64,000 nt of DNA. It comes from Bacteroides sp. Its GTDB lineage: Bacteria > Bacillota > Clostridia > Lachnospirales > Lachnospiraceae. Below are positions 18,955 to 28,095 of this stretch, piece after piece. Where the stretch lies: contig JAMPBO010000001.1 in NCBI GenBank assembly GCA_023666705.1, positions 178,539-242,538 on the forward strand, read 5' to 3'. The notes under the pieces are model-generated. The model was not told the DNA's origin. It worked only from the letters and a program-made list of their open reading frames with translations, and did not search any database. Within the stretch, counting starts at the first letter, position 1. Each line of letters starts with the position of its first letter. The translations under genes and the position numbers were made by a program.

Positions 18955-21727
18955 ATGTGCCGTCTTCCTTCAGCTTAAATTCTATATCCTTTAGCCTTAC
19001 TCCCTCTGCACCAACATATAACCGCATAACCTCAAATCTTCCGCCAAGCAGTACATCCCTTGAAATGCTGTCAAGCTCCCCGCCTGTTCCATGAAACGTC
19101 ATCGTGCTGACAGGAAATCCGTTTTGGAACAGTGTGCAGGTCATTTGTGCAAGCTCACTTAAGTCCGAGCTTCCACGCAAAGTCACATGGTAGGTTCCCG
19201 TAACCTTCGTATCAAATGCCAATACATAATTTGTTCCCATTACGGATGGTGTGTCATCAAGCGGAATGACAATCTCCCTGTCAAGAATGCGGTACTCCAC
19301 ATCCGACATATCAAAGTCATCCTTATCCTTGGACCGTCCCACTACCTCGACCATTGTTCCTGCACCCATCATACGTTTCATTGCCTCCGTATGCATAACA
19401 AAATCACATATATTGATGGCATTACGCTGAAGCTCCCCACGGGTTATGCTTCCTGCTTTTAGTGCCTCAAGTGTATTGTCATGGGATGCGTTTGTTTCTC
19501 CGTCAGGACAAACCATGTAAAGGTCTCCCTGGGAACGTGCCATAGCCGCAAAATCCGTAGTCTTCTGTCCACCGTCAGGCCGCATTGTAATAGCAGCCCA
19601 CCAATCCGTCATAACGATGCCACGAAATCCCCATTCCTTACGCAAAATCGTCGTTGTCAAATCATAAATATTTGCCGTATAGCGTCCATTTAGCTTTCCG
19701 TAAGTAGTCATGACGCTGTCACTGTATCCGCTTTTCACTGCCATCTCAAAGCCCTTCAGATAAATTTCCCGCAAAGCCCGCTCGGAAATAACGGACTCCG
19801 AATGTCTTCTCCGGAATTCCTGATTGTTTCCACAAAAATGTTTAATCGTTCCGCCGACCCCGCAGCTCTTAAGTGCCCTAAGCTGTGCCGTTGCCATTGT
19901 TCCCGTAAGTAACGGGTCCTCAGAAAAATATTCAAAATTACGTCCATTTAACGGATGCCTGTGTATATTCATTCCCGGTCCCAAAAGACATTCCACCTTG
20001 TTTGAAATCATTTCCAGACCCAGAAACCGAAACAGGCGAAAGTTTAATTCCTCATTGAAAGTACAGCCAAGCAAGGTTCCGTTCGGAAGGCTGAATGCCT
20101 TGGCACCACAGTCAAACCGCATTCCCGACGGTCCATCATCACAGCAGGCAACAGGAATTCCAAGCTCGCGGAGTGCCTTTGACACGCCGCCAAATGCAGC
20201 AGCAGTTCCCGGTGTTACGAGAGAGCTTCCCATGCCCTCACCACGGATAATTGACGCAAGCTCCTCATCCGACAACTGACCCACAAACTCCCGCATAAGC
20301 GGTGAATAGCCGTCACCCGTCTCCGCCTCCAAAACATCTCTTAGCATAATCCCTTTATGACCTGTATATGGAATTTCCTCAGGCAGGCATGCAACACTCT
20401 TTTCCTCCTGCGTCTTTGCCGCAAGCGGTACCCTCTCATATGTAATATTCATTGCCTCATTCGGCTTTATTCTCTCAAATTCTTCATACGGTGCAAGTGC
20501 CTGCTCCAGCTGTTCAAGCACAATTTCGTCCAAGGTAACGGTATCTATCAGCATTGTATCCCTTACATTTTCACCAAGATAAAAGCTGTAGCTTCCCTGC
20601 TCAAGCAAAAAGCAGTATGCATGTCCTGTAACACCGCTGTCATCATAGGATGCAAAGGTTGAAAAATCTGCTTCCAAATGCACCCTGCAGGTCTCATTTC
20701 GTGCAAGCGTTTTCGTTTTGCCAAATGCCACAAGCACCCTTGCAGGCTTTCCCAGCTTACCCATTGGTGCACAGGCATAAATCTGGACAACCTGCTTTCC
20801 TTCGCATTTGCCTGTATTGGTAACATCCACGTCAAAAGAAAGCATTCTTTTTTCTACGTCACACCGAAACCTCTTACACTCCATGTCAAAGGTAGTATAA
20901 GACAGTCCATAGCCAAATGGATATCTTACCCTGTCCCTTGCAAAGGTCTCAAAATACCGGTAGCCCACATAAATATCATCACAGTAAAAGTTCTTTACCG
21001 CATCTCCAAAATTTTTATCGGAGATATAATCGCTGACAAGATATGCGACCGTATCTGACATTCTTCCTGACGGACATACCTTTCCCGTAAGCACATCGGC
21101 AGTTCCGTGTCCTCCCGTCATGCCACCCTGCCATCCGTAAATTACGGCATCAGGCTTCACTGTATCCACAAACTGCATATCTATAATGCCGCCCACGTTT
21201 AATAAAACAACCATACGCGAAAAAGCGTTTCTCACCTTATGCAGCATATCCATTTCAATATCAGTCAGACAAAATGAGCCTGGTGTATTTGTGCTGTCCT
21301 TGTCCTCTCCTGCTGTTCTTCCTATAATAACAAGTGCCGCATCCGAGCTTTTGGCTGCCATATCCGCAAGTGCATCATCCACAGGCATTTCCTCCTGCGA
21401 CCACGGCTCCATCCCCCATCCCAAGCCCTTGATAAACGGATGTTCCTTTTCCCACTCCTCATACACATTAAGGAGCGGTTCATTTATGGTGACTACGTTG
21501 CTTTCCCTTAAGCCCTCCAATATGTCCGTCACATGCGATACGTTGACCATACCACCTGAGCCGGTTCCACTCTTGTAATAATTTGTCTGTATTCTTCCAA
21601 AAACAGCAATTTCCATTCCCTTTGTAAAAGGCAATGCGTTATTGTTATTTTCAAGAAGAACCAGTCCTTCCGCCACAGCCTGTCTTGCAACTCTTTGATA
21701 TTCATTCCAATCCAAAACGTATTTCAT
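18935..21727 (-). CDS. Glycoside hydrolase family 3 beta-glucosidase, domain-permuted
   Basis: 930 residues with the two GH3 domains in reversed order: the alpha/beta sandwich (about 1-280) and an FN3-like domain (about 285-400) come first, the TIM barrel (about 480-790) last. The barrel shows GTIKHFCGNNQE and the nucleophile Asp708 in GIVMTDWWA. This order is known from Butyrivibrio and Ruminococcus beta-glucosidases. There is no signal peptide, so it acts inside the cell on imported oligosaccharides or glycosides. AGGAAGG precedes the ATG at 21727. Confidence 0.9.
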   Translation of the reverse strand: MKYVLDWNEYQRVARQAVAEGLVLLENNNNALPFTKGMEIAVFGRIQTNYYKSGTGSGGMVNVSHVTDILEGLRESNVVTINEPLLNVYEEWEKEHPFIKGLGWGMEPWSQEEMPVDDALADMAAKSSDAALVIIGRTAGEDKDSTNTPGSFCLTDIEMDMLHKVRNAFSRMVVLLNVGGIIDMQFVDTVKPDAVIYGWQGGMTGGHGTADVLTGKVCPSGRMSDTVAYLVSDYISDKNFGDAVKNFYCDDIYVGYRYFETFARDRVRYPFGYGLSYTTFDMECKRFRCDVEKRMLSFDVDVTNTGKCEGKQVVQIYACAPMGKLGKPARVLVAFGKTKTLARNETCRVHLEADFSTFASYDDSGVTGHAYCFLLEQGSYSFYLGENVRDTMLIDTVTLDEIVLEQLEQALAPYEEFERIKPNEAMNITYERVPLAAKTQEEKSVACLPEEIPYTGHKGIMLRDVLEAETGDGYSPLMREFVGQLSDEELASIIRGEGMGSSLVTPGTAAAFGGVSKALRELGIPVACCDDGPSGMRFDCGAKAFSLPNGTLLGCTFNEELNFRLFRFLGLEMISNKVECLLGPGMNIHRHPLNGRNFEYFSEDPLLTGTMATAQLRALKSCGVGGTIKHFCGNNQEFRRRHSESVISERALREIYLKGFEMAVKSGYSDSVMTTYGKLNGRYTANIYDLTTTILRKEWGFRGIVMTDWWAAITMRPDGGQKTTDFAAMARSQGDLYMVCPDGETNASHDNTLEALKAGSITRGELQRNAINICDFVMHTEAMKRMMGAGTMVEVVGRSKDKDDFDMSDVEYRILDREIVIPLDDTPSVMGTNYVLAFDTKVTGTYHVTLRGSSDLSELAQMTCTLFQNGFPVSTMTFHGTGGELDSISRDVLLGGRFEVMRLYVGAEGVRLKDIEFKLKEDGTYDADTW

Positions 21728-21764
21728 AACATAACCTTCCTGTTTTTTTATATTTGCAGCCGCA

Positions 21765-22739
21765 TTATTCTGAAAGCCTTAAGCTTAAATCATACTGGAA
21801 TGTGTCCAAATTATTATTTGCCACATCTAAAGCCTGCTCCGTATCGTAGTCACAGAGCAAATCATTTTTTATCGCGACAATGCGGTTGTTTTTTCCCTGC
21901 TTTAGAAGCTCGATTGCATAGGCACCCATTAAGGAGCCGTACATTCTATCCTTTGCTGTCGGCTGTCCGCCCCTTTGAATGTAGCCGAGCACCGATACCC
22001 TTGACTCAATACCCGTTTTCTCCTGAATCATTTGTGCCAGCTCACCTGCGTCCGTAACACCTTCTGCAACAACCACAAGATAGCTGTTTCTTCCATCCGT
22101 ATGACGCTGCTTTATGGCGTCACAAATACAATTAAAGTTTCCGTCCCATTTTTCAGGAAGAACAATGGCGTCCGCTGATGTTGCCATACCTGCCCAAAGT
22201 GCAATATAACCTCTTTTTCTTCCCATGACCTCGACAACACTGCATCTTCCGTGTGAGACCGATGAATCCCTGATTCGGTCAATTGCCTCCATCGCTGTGT
22301 TTGCCGCCGTATCAAAGCCCAAGGTGTACTCCGTACACGCAACATCCCTGTCAATGGTTCCCGGAATGCATATAATGTTTACTCCTTCTTCCCTAAACTT
22401 AATTGCTCCCCGTAAGGTGCCGTCTCCTCCGATTGCGACAACGGCATCTATATTATTTTTCTTTAAATTTTCCGCAGCCTGTTTTCGGTATTCCCCACTC
22501 AAAAACCGTTCACTTCTGCTTGTAAATAAAAAGGTTCCACCCTGATTGTTAATATTTCTCACATCATCAAGTCCAAGGGGCATGGTCTCCCAATCGATAA
22601 GCCCGTCGTAGCCGCGAAGCACCCCGACAACCTCAATTCCAAAATTAAATGCACTGAAGGTTACCGCACGTACCGCAGAATTCATTCCCGGAGCGTCACC
22701 CCCGCTTGTCAAAACAGCAATTCTTTTTATGTCACTCAT
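21765..22739 (-). CDS. pfkA: 6-phosphofructokinase
   Basis: About 324 residues from the ATG at 22739, which has GGAGAGG upstream. Family motifs: LTSGGDAPGMNSAVR, IGGDGTLRGA, PGTIDRDVACTEYTLGFDTA and GRKRGYIALWA. The TID catalytic motif and GGDGT (Gly after the Asp, rather than Asp) point to the ATP-dependent type. It catalyses the committing step of glycolysis. It has its own strong promoter at 22799-22827. Confidence 0.95.
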   Translation of the reverse strand: MSDIKRIAVLTSGGDAPGMNSAVRAVTFSAFNFGIEVVGVLRGYDGLIDWETMPLGLDDVRNINNQGGTFLFTSRSERFLSGEYRKQAAENLKKNNIDAVVAIGGDGTLRGAIKFREEGVNIICIPGTIDRDVACTEYTLGFDTAANTAMEAIDRIRDSSVSHGRCSVVEVMGRKRGYIALWAGMATSADAIVLPEKWDGNFNCICDAIKQRHTDGRNSYLVVVAEGVTDAGELAQMIQEKTGIESRVSVLGYIQRGGQPTAKDRMYGSLMGAYAIELLKQGKNNRIVAIKNDLLCDYDTEQALDVANNNLDTFQYDLSLRLSE

Positions 22740-22798
22740 TTTTATCCTCTCCATATGCAAAATAGCAATTTTCCGCCTGACTCTTTGTGTCCGCATAT

Positions 22799-22827
22799 AT
22801 TATACCACGCTTATTTATGATTGCCAA
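22799..22827 (-). promoter_or_regulatory. Sigma-A promoter of pfkA
   Basis: Minus strand TTGGCA, 17-base spacer, perfect TATAAT, about 60 bases before the pfkA ATG. Confidence 0.8.
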
Positions 22828-22833
22828 ATTTTT

Positions 22834-24954
22834 TCAACATACAATGACAGGCAGTCTCGCCCCTAAACGGCAAAGCAATTCGTTGCTGATGCTTCCTGTT
22901 TTTTCTGCCACATTTGCAGCATATAAGGGATCCGTTCCATTTGATATCAGCGTTACCGTATCTCCGATTGACACATCGTTTACATGTGTTATGTCAACCA
23001 TAAGTGAATCCATGCAAACCCGTCCTACTATAGGTGCAGTCTGTCCGTTTATCAAAACAGATCCCACATGATTTGAAAGACTTCTTGGAATACCGTCCCC
23101 ATATCCCACGGGAACAATGGCAAGCACACTGTCCCTATTTGCCACAAAGTCCCTGCCATAGCCTGCACATTCCCCTGTCTTGAGTTTCCTGATGAGTATA
23201 ATTCTTGATTTTAGTGATAAAACAGGTAACAGGTCAAGCTTACGCTTCATGCTGTCCTCCGGCAGGCTTTTCACACCGTAAAGTGCAACCCCTGCCCTCA
23301 CATAATCACACTTAAGTTCAGGATAATTGAAAAAGCCATAACTGCTTTGAATATGTATCTTAGGAACATGAATGCCTGACATTTTAAGTTCGTTTATCAG
23401 CCCATAAAATCCATTTATCTGTCCATATGTGAAATCTACATCCTCTTTTCTTACACTATCCGCACAGCAAAGATGGGTAAAAATCCCATCAACTCTTATA
23501 TATTTCATGTGAAAGACTTCCTTCACTGCATCTACCGCAGCCATATCATAGCCCAGTCTGTGCATGCCTGTATCTATTTTGATATGTGTTTTCACATGCA
23601 TTCCCTGCCCATTTAATGCATCCGTGTATTCAGGGCTTACAAGCGTCTGGGTCAGGTGATACCGTTTCAGTTCCTTTGCCCGTTCTACCACCGTATAGCC
23701 AAGTATCAGGATTTCTCCCCGTACACCATATTTTCTAAGCCTGATTCCCTCGTCTATGGTTGCGGCTGCATATGCCCTGACTCCCATCCTGTCAAGACAG
23801 GTTGAAATTTCATACCCTCCATGCCCGTAAGCCTCCGCCTTTACCACCGCCATAAGCTCACATTCCTGCCCCATGGCATTTCTTAACACATTTACATTAT
23901 GCTCCAAGCGTGAACGGCTTATGGAAATGTATGCACGGTCCATGCCTTTTATGCTTCTTTCCCGCCTATACTTACCGGCAAAGACTGACGCCACAACGCC
24001 AGACAACACCGACAAAGTACAGACAGCCACAAAATTAACAAGAAAATCCTCTGAAAGAAATGCCAAATGTTCCGACAGCCCTGAAATAGTGCTTAATATA
24101 GCGATTATCATGGGATGAATGATATATATGGTTAAGGATGCATCCCTTGCCCACACAAGCTTCTTTCCCCGGATGCCCATAAGGTACCGAAATAAGAAAT
24201 ACATGCACGGCACAAGAAACAGATACATGCTGTCATGCCTTTGTACATTTAGTCCATGCAGTGTAAGTGCCTCCAACAGCATAAAAATAAAGCAGACAAC
24301 AAAGGCAAGCAGACATTTTTTTCCGACAGCCTGTCTCCTTTGCTCCGCCAGAAACCCACCTAGCACAAAAAATATGGGTGCAAAGAAAATCCCATTTCTT
24401 GTATAGCTGCACACCTGGAATATCCAGTGATAAATCTCCAAAAACTTCCCTGTCACTCCGTACCAGCTATCACCAAACAGCCCTACAAGATAAAGAAAAC
24501 CTGATAGGAAAAATGCACCCTTATAATCAAAACGCCTGATGAACCATAAGGCAAGCATACTTCCCATCATTGCTGCTGGAAGATACCAAAGATGGTATAT
24601 GGTTCCGTCAAACAAAATATCCCCCATAAAATTTAAAACAAAATTATCCTGCCTGAAATATCCGTTTCGCACATTGACAGGCAAATACAGAATGATGGAA
24701 CCTCCATATAAAAGAGCTGTTTTTTTTACAAACTTCTTAAGCCTCTCTCCCTTGTAGTCGTATCTGCTAAGCACAAAAAAACCTGATGCCATAAAAAAGA
24801 ACGGCACTGCAGTTCTTGCAGCAACCCGTGTCAGTATAAAATTTCCCGTATCGTTTATTTTTCCCAGAGGGGATGTGTGGATGGCAACAACAAGCAGGGC
24901 AGCAATTAATCTGAACGCATCTATTCCTGTATAATACTCTTTCGTTGTTCTCAT
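22834..24954 (-). CDS. vanT: VanT-type membrane-bound serine/alanine racemase
   Basis: 706 residues in two parts. Residues 1-330 are an acyltransferase-3-like membrane domain of about ten helices, thought to take up L-serine in VanT proteins. Residues 335-706 are a fold-type III PLP racemase: PLP Lys in AVVKAEAYGHG, catalytic Tyr in CAGYGRDF, and RVCMDSLMVD. The ATG lies one base after the vanG stop. VanT proteins supply D-Ser for a D-Ala-D-Ser ligase, which fits the neighbour exactly. Whether it prefers serine or alanine cannot be told from the motifs here. Confidence 0.9.
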   Translation of the reverse strand: MRTTKEYYTGIDAFRLIAALLVVAIHTSPLGKINDTGNFILTRVAARTAVPFFFMASGFFVLSRYDYKGERLKKFVKKTALLYGGSIILYLPVNVRNGYFRQDNFVLNFMGDILFDGTIYHLWYLPAAMMGSMLALWFIRRFDYKGAFFLSGFLYLVGLFGDSWYGVTGKFLEIYHWIFQVCSYTRNGIFFAPIFFVLGGFLAEQRRQAVGKKCLLAFVVCFIFMLLEALTLHGLNVQRHDSMYLFLVPCMYFLFRYLMGIRGKKLVWARDASLTIYIIHPMIIAILSTISGLSEHLAFLSEDFLVNFVAVCTLSVLSGVVASVFAGKYRRERSIKGMDRAYISISRSRLEHNVNVLRNAMGQECELMAVVKAEAYGHGGYEISTCLDRMGVRAYAAATIDEGIRLRKYGVRGEILILGYTVVERAKELKRYHLTQTLVSPEYTDALNGQGMHVKTHIKIDTGMHRLGYDMAAVDAVKEVFHMKYIRVDGIFTHLCCADSVRKEDVDFTYGQINGFYGLINELKMSGIHVPKIHIQSSYGFFNYPELKCDYVRAGVALYGVKSLPEDSMKRKLDLLPVLSLKSRIILIRKLKTGECAGYGRDFVANRDSVLAIVPVGYGDGIPRSLSNHVGSVLINGQTAPIVGRVCMDSLMVDITHVNDVSIGDTVTLISNGTDPLYAANVAEKTGSISNELLCRLGARLPVIVC

Positions 24955-24955
24955 A

Positions 24956-26002
24956 TTAAAGATATAGGCTTATCAGCTTGTCCAGCATATCGGAAAAAGA
25001 CAGCCCTGCTCCTTTCATCATATTTGGATAACGGCTGTGGGATGTAAAACCGGGAATGGTGTTTACTTCATTAAAAACGATTTCCCCTGATTTGGTGTAA
25101 AACATGTCTACCCTTGCAAAGCCTGAACAGCCCAAAGTCCTATATATGGTCATTGCCGTGTCCTGTATCCGTTTTTCCGTTTCTGTGTCAATTCTTGCAG
25201 GCATATATATTCTTGAAGTTTTCAGTGTATATTTTTCTGTATAATCAAAAAAACCGCCTGACAGCTCAATTTCATCCACTCTTCCACAGATAAGCTCATC
25301 AATTCCAAGAATGGCACATCCAACCTCAAAGCCGTCTACTGCCTCCTCAACGATTACCTCACTGTCATGGCAAAATGCCGTATGGATTGCAGCATCCAAC
25401 TCCTCCTTTTCCTTTACCTTTGTAATTCCGAAGGAGGACCCTGCCCTGACAGGCTTCACAAAAAGCGGATATACAAGCTCCTTTTCTATTTTTTCCTTCG
25501 CATCATCAATCCCCCATTTTTTGAAGGTAACAGCTTTGGGAACCTTTATGCCGATTCGTTCAACCAGCTTATGTGCCCTGTCCTTATCCATGCATATGGC
25601 AGACGCAAGTGTATTACATCCAACAACGGGTATCCCTGCCATTTCAAACAAACCCTGTAAGGTACCGTCCTCCCCATTTTTTCCGTGTAATACCGGGAAT
25701 ACCAAATCAACCGGAATCATCTTAAGTGCTCCTCCATCAGACTCCAAAAAACCTCTGACAGACGGGTTTTGCGATACAACAATGGGATGTAGCAGTGTAC
25801 TGTCATCTTTCCATGTATCATCCGCTATACTTTCATACGCTCCCGTATAACGGTACCAGCTTCCCTCCCTTGTGATTCCCACAGGGATAACATCAAATCT
25901 GATTGTGTCAATGTTACATAGCACAGAATATACGGATTGCAGTGAAACCTCATACTCTGTGGATTTTCCTCCAAAAATAATTGCCAGTTTCTTCTTTGAC
26001 AT
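24956..26002 (-). CDS. vanG: D-Ala-D-Ser ligase, VanG type
   Basis: 348 residues of the D-Ala-D-X ligase (ATP-grasp) family: IFGGKSTEYEVSLQS, HGKNGEDGTLQG, PVRAGSSFGITKV and FNEVNTIPGFT. The omega-loop region reads FDYTEKYTLKTS, of the VanC/E/G D-Ser type and unlike the D-Lac type. The reaction joins D-Ala to D-Ser with ATP, giving low-affinity targets for vancomycin. AAAGAGG precedes the ATG. Three VanR-like boxes and a hairpin lie in the 147-base gap before it. vanT follows directly. Confidence 0.88.
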   Translation of the reverse strand: MSKKKLAIIFGGKSTEYEVSLQSVYSVLCNIDTIRFDVIPVGITREGSWYRYTGAYESIADDTWKDDSTLLHPIVVSQNPSVRGFLESDGGALKMIPVDLVFPVLHGKNGEDGTLQGLFEMAGIPVVGCNTLASAICMDKDRAHKLVERIGIKVPKAVTFKKWGIDDAKEKIEKELVYPLFVKPVRAGSSFGITKVKEKEELDAAIHTAFCHDSEVIVEEAVDGFEVGCAILGIDELICGRVDEIELSGGFFDYTEKYTLKTSRIYMPARIDTETEKRIQDTAMTIYRTLGCSGFARVDMFYTKSGEIVFNEVNTIPGFTSHSRYPNMMKGAGLSFSDMLDKLISLYL

Positions 26003-26050
26003 AATGAATACCTCTTTCTTTCATTTGTATTTTTTATTTCCACCCAAACA

Positions 26051-26106
26051 AAAAAACACTTCTGTCATATACTAAAATTGTACCAATAACAGGAGTGTCA
26101 TTTTTT
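26051..26106. terminator. Bidirectional terminator-like hairpin upstream of vanG
   Basis: ACACTTCTGT (26056-26065) pairs with ACAGGAGTGT (26089-26098) apart from one position. The minus strand continues with TTTTTTTG and the plus strand with a T-run as well. Because it sits between the VanR-like boxes and vanG, it may end vanRS transcripts or act as an attenuator. Confidence 0.55.
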
Positions 26107-26130
26107 TGTTTGTCCACAAAGTATTCAGTT

Positions 26131-26166
26131 TTTTTCCTACGGAATTTCTTACGATTTTCCTACAGT
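26131..26166 (-). promoter_or_regulatory. Three tandem VanR-like binding boxes
   Basis: On the minus strand: CTGTAGGAAAAT, TCGTAAGAAATT and CCGTAGGAAAAA, with the GTA cores spaced 11 and 12 bases apart. The published VanR consensus is TCGTANGAAANT; the middle copy matches at all fixed positions and the outer ones at eight of ten. They overlap the end of vanS and lie upstream of vanG. A possible -10 (TACTTT) lies about 8 bases downstream. Confidence 0.7.
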
Positions 26167-27294
26167 GCGTGGAAGTGTCACCGTAAATTCGGTAATTTCA
26201 TCCTCACTGGCTGCATTTATCGTACCGCCGTGAAGCTCAACAATCTGCTTTGCAATTGCAAGTCCAAGTCCTGCTCCTCCGCTTTCCGTACCTCTCGACG
26301 AGTCAAGCCGATAGAACTGCTCAAATATCCGTTCCAGTTTTTCTTTTGGAATGGTATCTCCACTGTTCACAAATTTAATGATAACCTTATTGTCGCTTAC
26401 GACAGCATTTATTATTACCTCCGAAGCATTGTAGCTGTAAATAACGGCATTCCTCAACAGATTATCAAATACACGGGAAATTTTATCACCATCACACTGT
26501 ACCAGGACATCTGCTTCCATCTCAAGCTTACAGGAAATATTCTTTTCAGCAAGCATGGGCTTAAACTCATAAACAAGCTGCTCTAAGAGACGGGTCAAAT
26601 TTATTTTGCCGTACTGCAATGTGATATGTGACAAATTAAACCTTGAGATTTCAAAAAACTCATTAATCAAATCTTCAAGACGTTCCGCCTTTTCAAGGGA
26701 AACGGATAAATATCTCTGCCTTATCTCCCCGGAAATCTGTCCCTCATCCTTGAGAAGATTGAGATAGCCTATAACAGATGCAAGCGGTGTTTTCAAATCA
26801 TGGGCAAGATACATAATCAAATCATTTTTCCGCTGCTCCGTCTCAAGAATATCATTTTTTTGTTTTTCTATGGTATTTTTCACGGTATTGAGCTTCCGCT
26901 CTATGGGGAGCAGCTCAGGCGACATTACGATTTCTTCCGAGCTTTCATTTGCAAGATTATCAATACCCTGATGAATTTCGTTAAAATATTTTGTAAATCT
27001 GACAACACAGCTAAATAATGAGAAGAAAAAGATGGCTGCAACCACAAATAAAATTATAAGGGATTCATGCTGACGAACGATATGTGAATACGAATCGACA
27101 GCAGCATCATAACTCATTCCAAACACATTATGGAGAAATTCCACTGACCAGTCTGCAAATCTTCCATCAAGTACATAACCATAAAGAAAGTACGCACCAA
27201 ATATTGCAATAAAGGTAATCAGCACGGTACGCAGGATAAACATTGTCTTAAATTGTTTGAAATCAACTTCTTTTCTTTTCCGCTTATTTTTCAA
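26149..27294 (-). CDS. vanS: Sensor histidine kinase, VanS type
   Basis: About 381 residues. Two membrane helices (about 18-42 and 90-112) flank an extracellular loop of some 45 residues, as in VanS. HAMP-like linker, HisKA with AHDLKTPLASVIGYL, and HATPase motifs (NAVIYSYNA, GGAGLGLAI) follow. No ATG is near; the TTG at 27294 is favoured, with a further TTG at 27306 directly abutting GGGGAG. It overlaps the end of vanR, so the two are coupled. Confidence 0.87.
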   Translation of the reverse strand: MKNKRKRKEVDFKQFKTMFILRTVLITFIAIFGAYFLYGYVLDGRFADWSVEFLHNVFGMSYDAAVDSYSHIVRQHESLIILFVVAAIFFFSLFSCVVRFTKYFNEIHQGIDNLANESSEEIVMSPELLPIERKLNTVKNTIEKQKNDILETEQRKNDLIMYLAHDLKTPLASVIGYLNLLKDEGQISGEIRQRYLSVSLEKAERLEDLINEFFEISRFNLSHITLQYGKINLTRLLEQLVYEFKPMLAEKNISCKLEMEADVLVQCDGDKISRVFDNLLRNAVIYSYNASEVIINAVVSDNKVIIKFVNSGDTIPKEKLERIFEQFYRLDSSRGTESGGAGLGLAIAKQIVELHGGTINAASEDEITEFTVTLPRTVGKS

Positions 27295-27985
27295 TTGTAT
27301 ATCCAACTCCCCAAACTGTTTTTACAAATTTTGGTTTCTTTGCCGACTCGTTCATCTTCTCCCGCAGCCTTCCAATATGTGCCATAACCGTGTTGTTGTT
27401 ATCGAAATATTTTTCGCCCCAGACAGCTTCAAACAACTCTTCCGAAGGTACAACAACCCCCTGATGCTCACACAAATACCACAGTATGGAAAACTCAATC
27501 GGCGTGAGCGAAAGCTCTTTTCCGAACAGCTCACATTTATGTGTATCCTTGTTAATGATAAGCCCTCTGATATCGTACTCCCGTACCTCACCCTCATTTA
27601 TCCCGACAGGATGATTGTACCGCATATATCTTCTTAGCTGTGTCTTTACCCTTGCAACGACCTCAAGGGGATTAAAGGGCTTTGTTATGTAATCATCGGC
27701 ACCGATGGTAAGTCCCATTATTTTATCACCATCCTCCACCTTTGCCGTCAACATGATAATGGGATAATAATAATTCTCCCTGATTTTTTGGCAAATGTGG
27801 AATCCATCAATATCAGGAAGCATAACATCGAGTATTGCCAAATCCAAATCCGTTTTGGCGATACACCTTAGTGCATCTTGTCCATTATAAAATTTATGAA
27901 CAACGTAACCGTCATTTACCAGGTAGACCTCGATTAAATCAGCGATTTCCTTTTCGTCATCCACAACTAAAATATGCTCGCCCAT
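27284..27985 (-). CDS. vanR: OmpR-family response regulator, VanR type
   Basis: 233 residues: receiver (VDDEKEIADL, phospho-Asp in LAILDVMLPDIDG, Lys in YITKPFNP) and winged-helix DNA-binding domain (LTPIEFSILWYLCEHQG, then WGEKYFDNNNTVMAHIGRLREK). It heads the van cluster. Two weaker VanR-like sequences lie upstream (28042-28053 plus strand, 28071-28082 minus strand), which would allow autoregulation. Confidence 0.9.
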   Translation of the reverse strand: MGEHILVVDDEKEIADLIEVYLVNDGYVVHKFYNGQDALRCIAKTDLDLAILDVMLPDIDGFHICQKIRENYYYPIIMLTAKVEDGDKIMGLTIGADDYITKPFNPLEVVARVKTQLRRYMRYNHPVGINEGEVREYDIRGLIINKDTHKCELFGKELSLTPIEFSILWYLCEHQGVVVPSEELFEAVWGEKYFDNNNTVMAHIGRLREKMNESAKKPKFVKTVWGVGYTIEK

Positions 27986-28041
27986 GTGTCATTTCCTCAT
28001 TTTATCCATGTTGTAATTTATAAAATATATAGATAGGGACT

Positions 28042-28082
28042 GTCGTATAAAAGATATTTATACCATAATATCCTTCGTACAA
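28042..28082. promoter_or_regulatory. Possible weak VanR boxes upstream of vanR
   Basis: TCGTATAAAAGA (28042-28053, plus strand) matches the VanR consensus at eight of ten positions, and TTGTACGAAGGA (28071-28082, minus strand) at seven. They are in opposite orientations and not tandem, so this is tentative. Confidence 0.3.
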
Positions 28083-28095
28083 CAATCCCATGTTG

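Noticed and set aside
22834..27985. Calling the van genes a complete resistance operon
   Set aside because: No vanXY, vanX, vanY or vanW is present, so resistance cannot be claimed.
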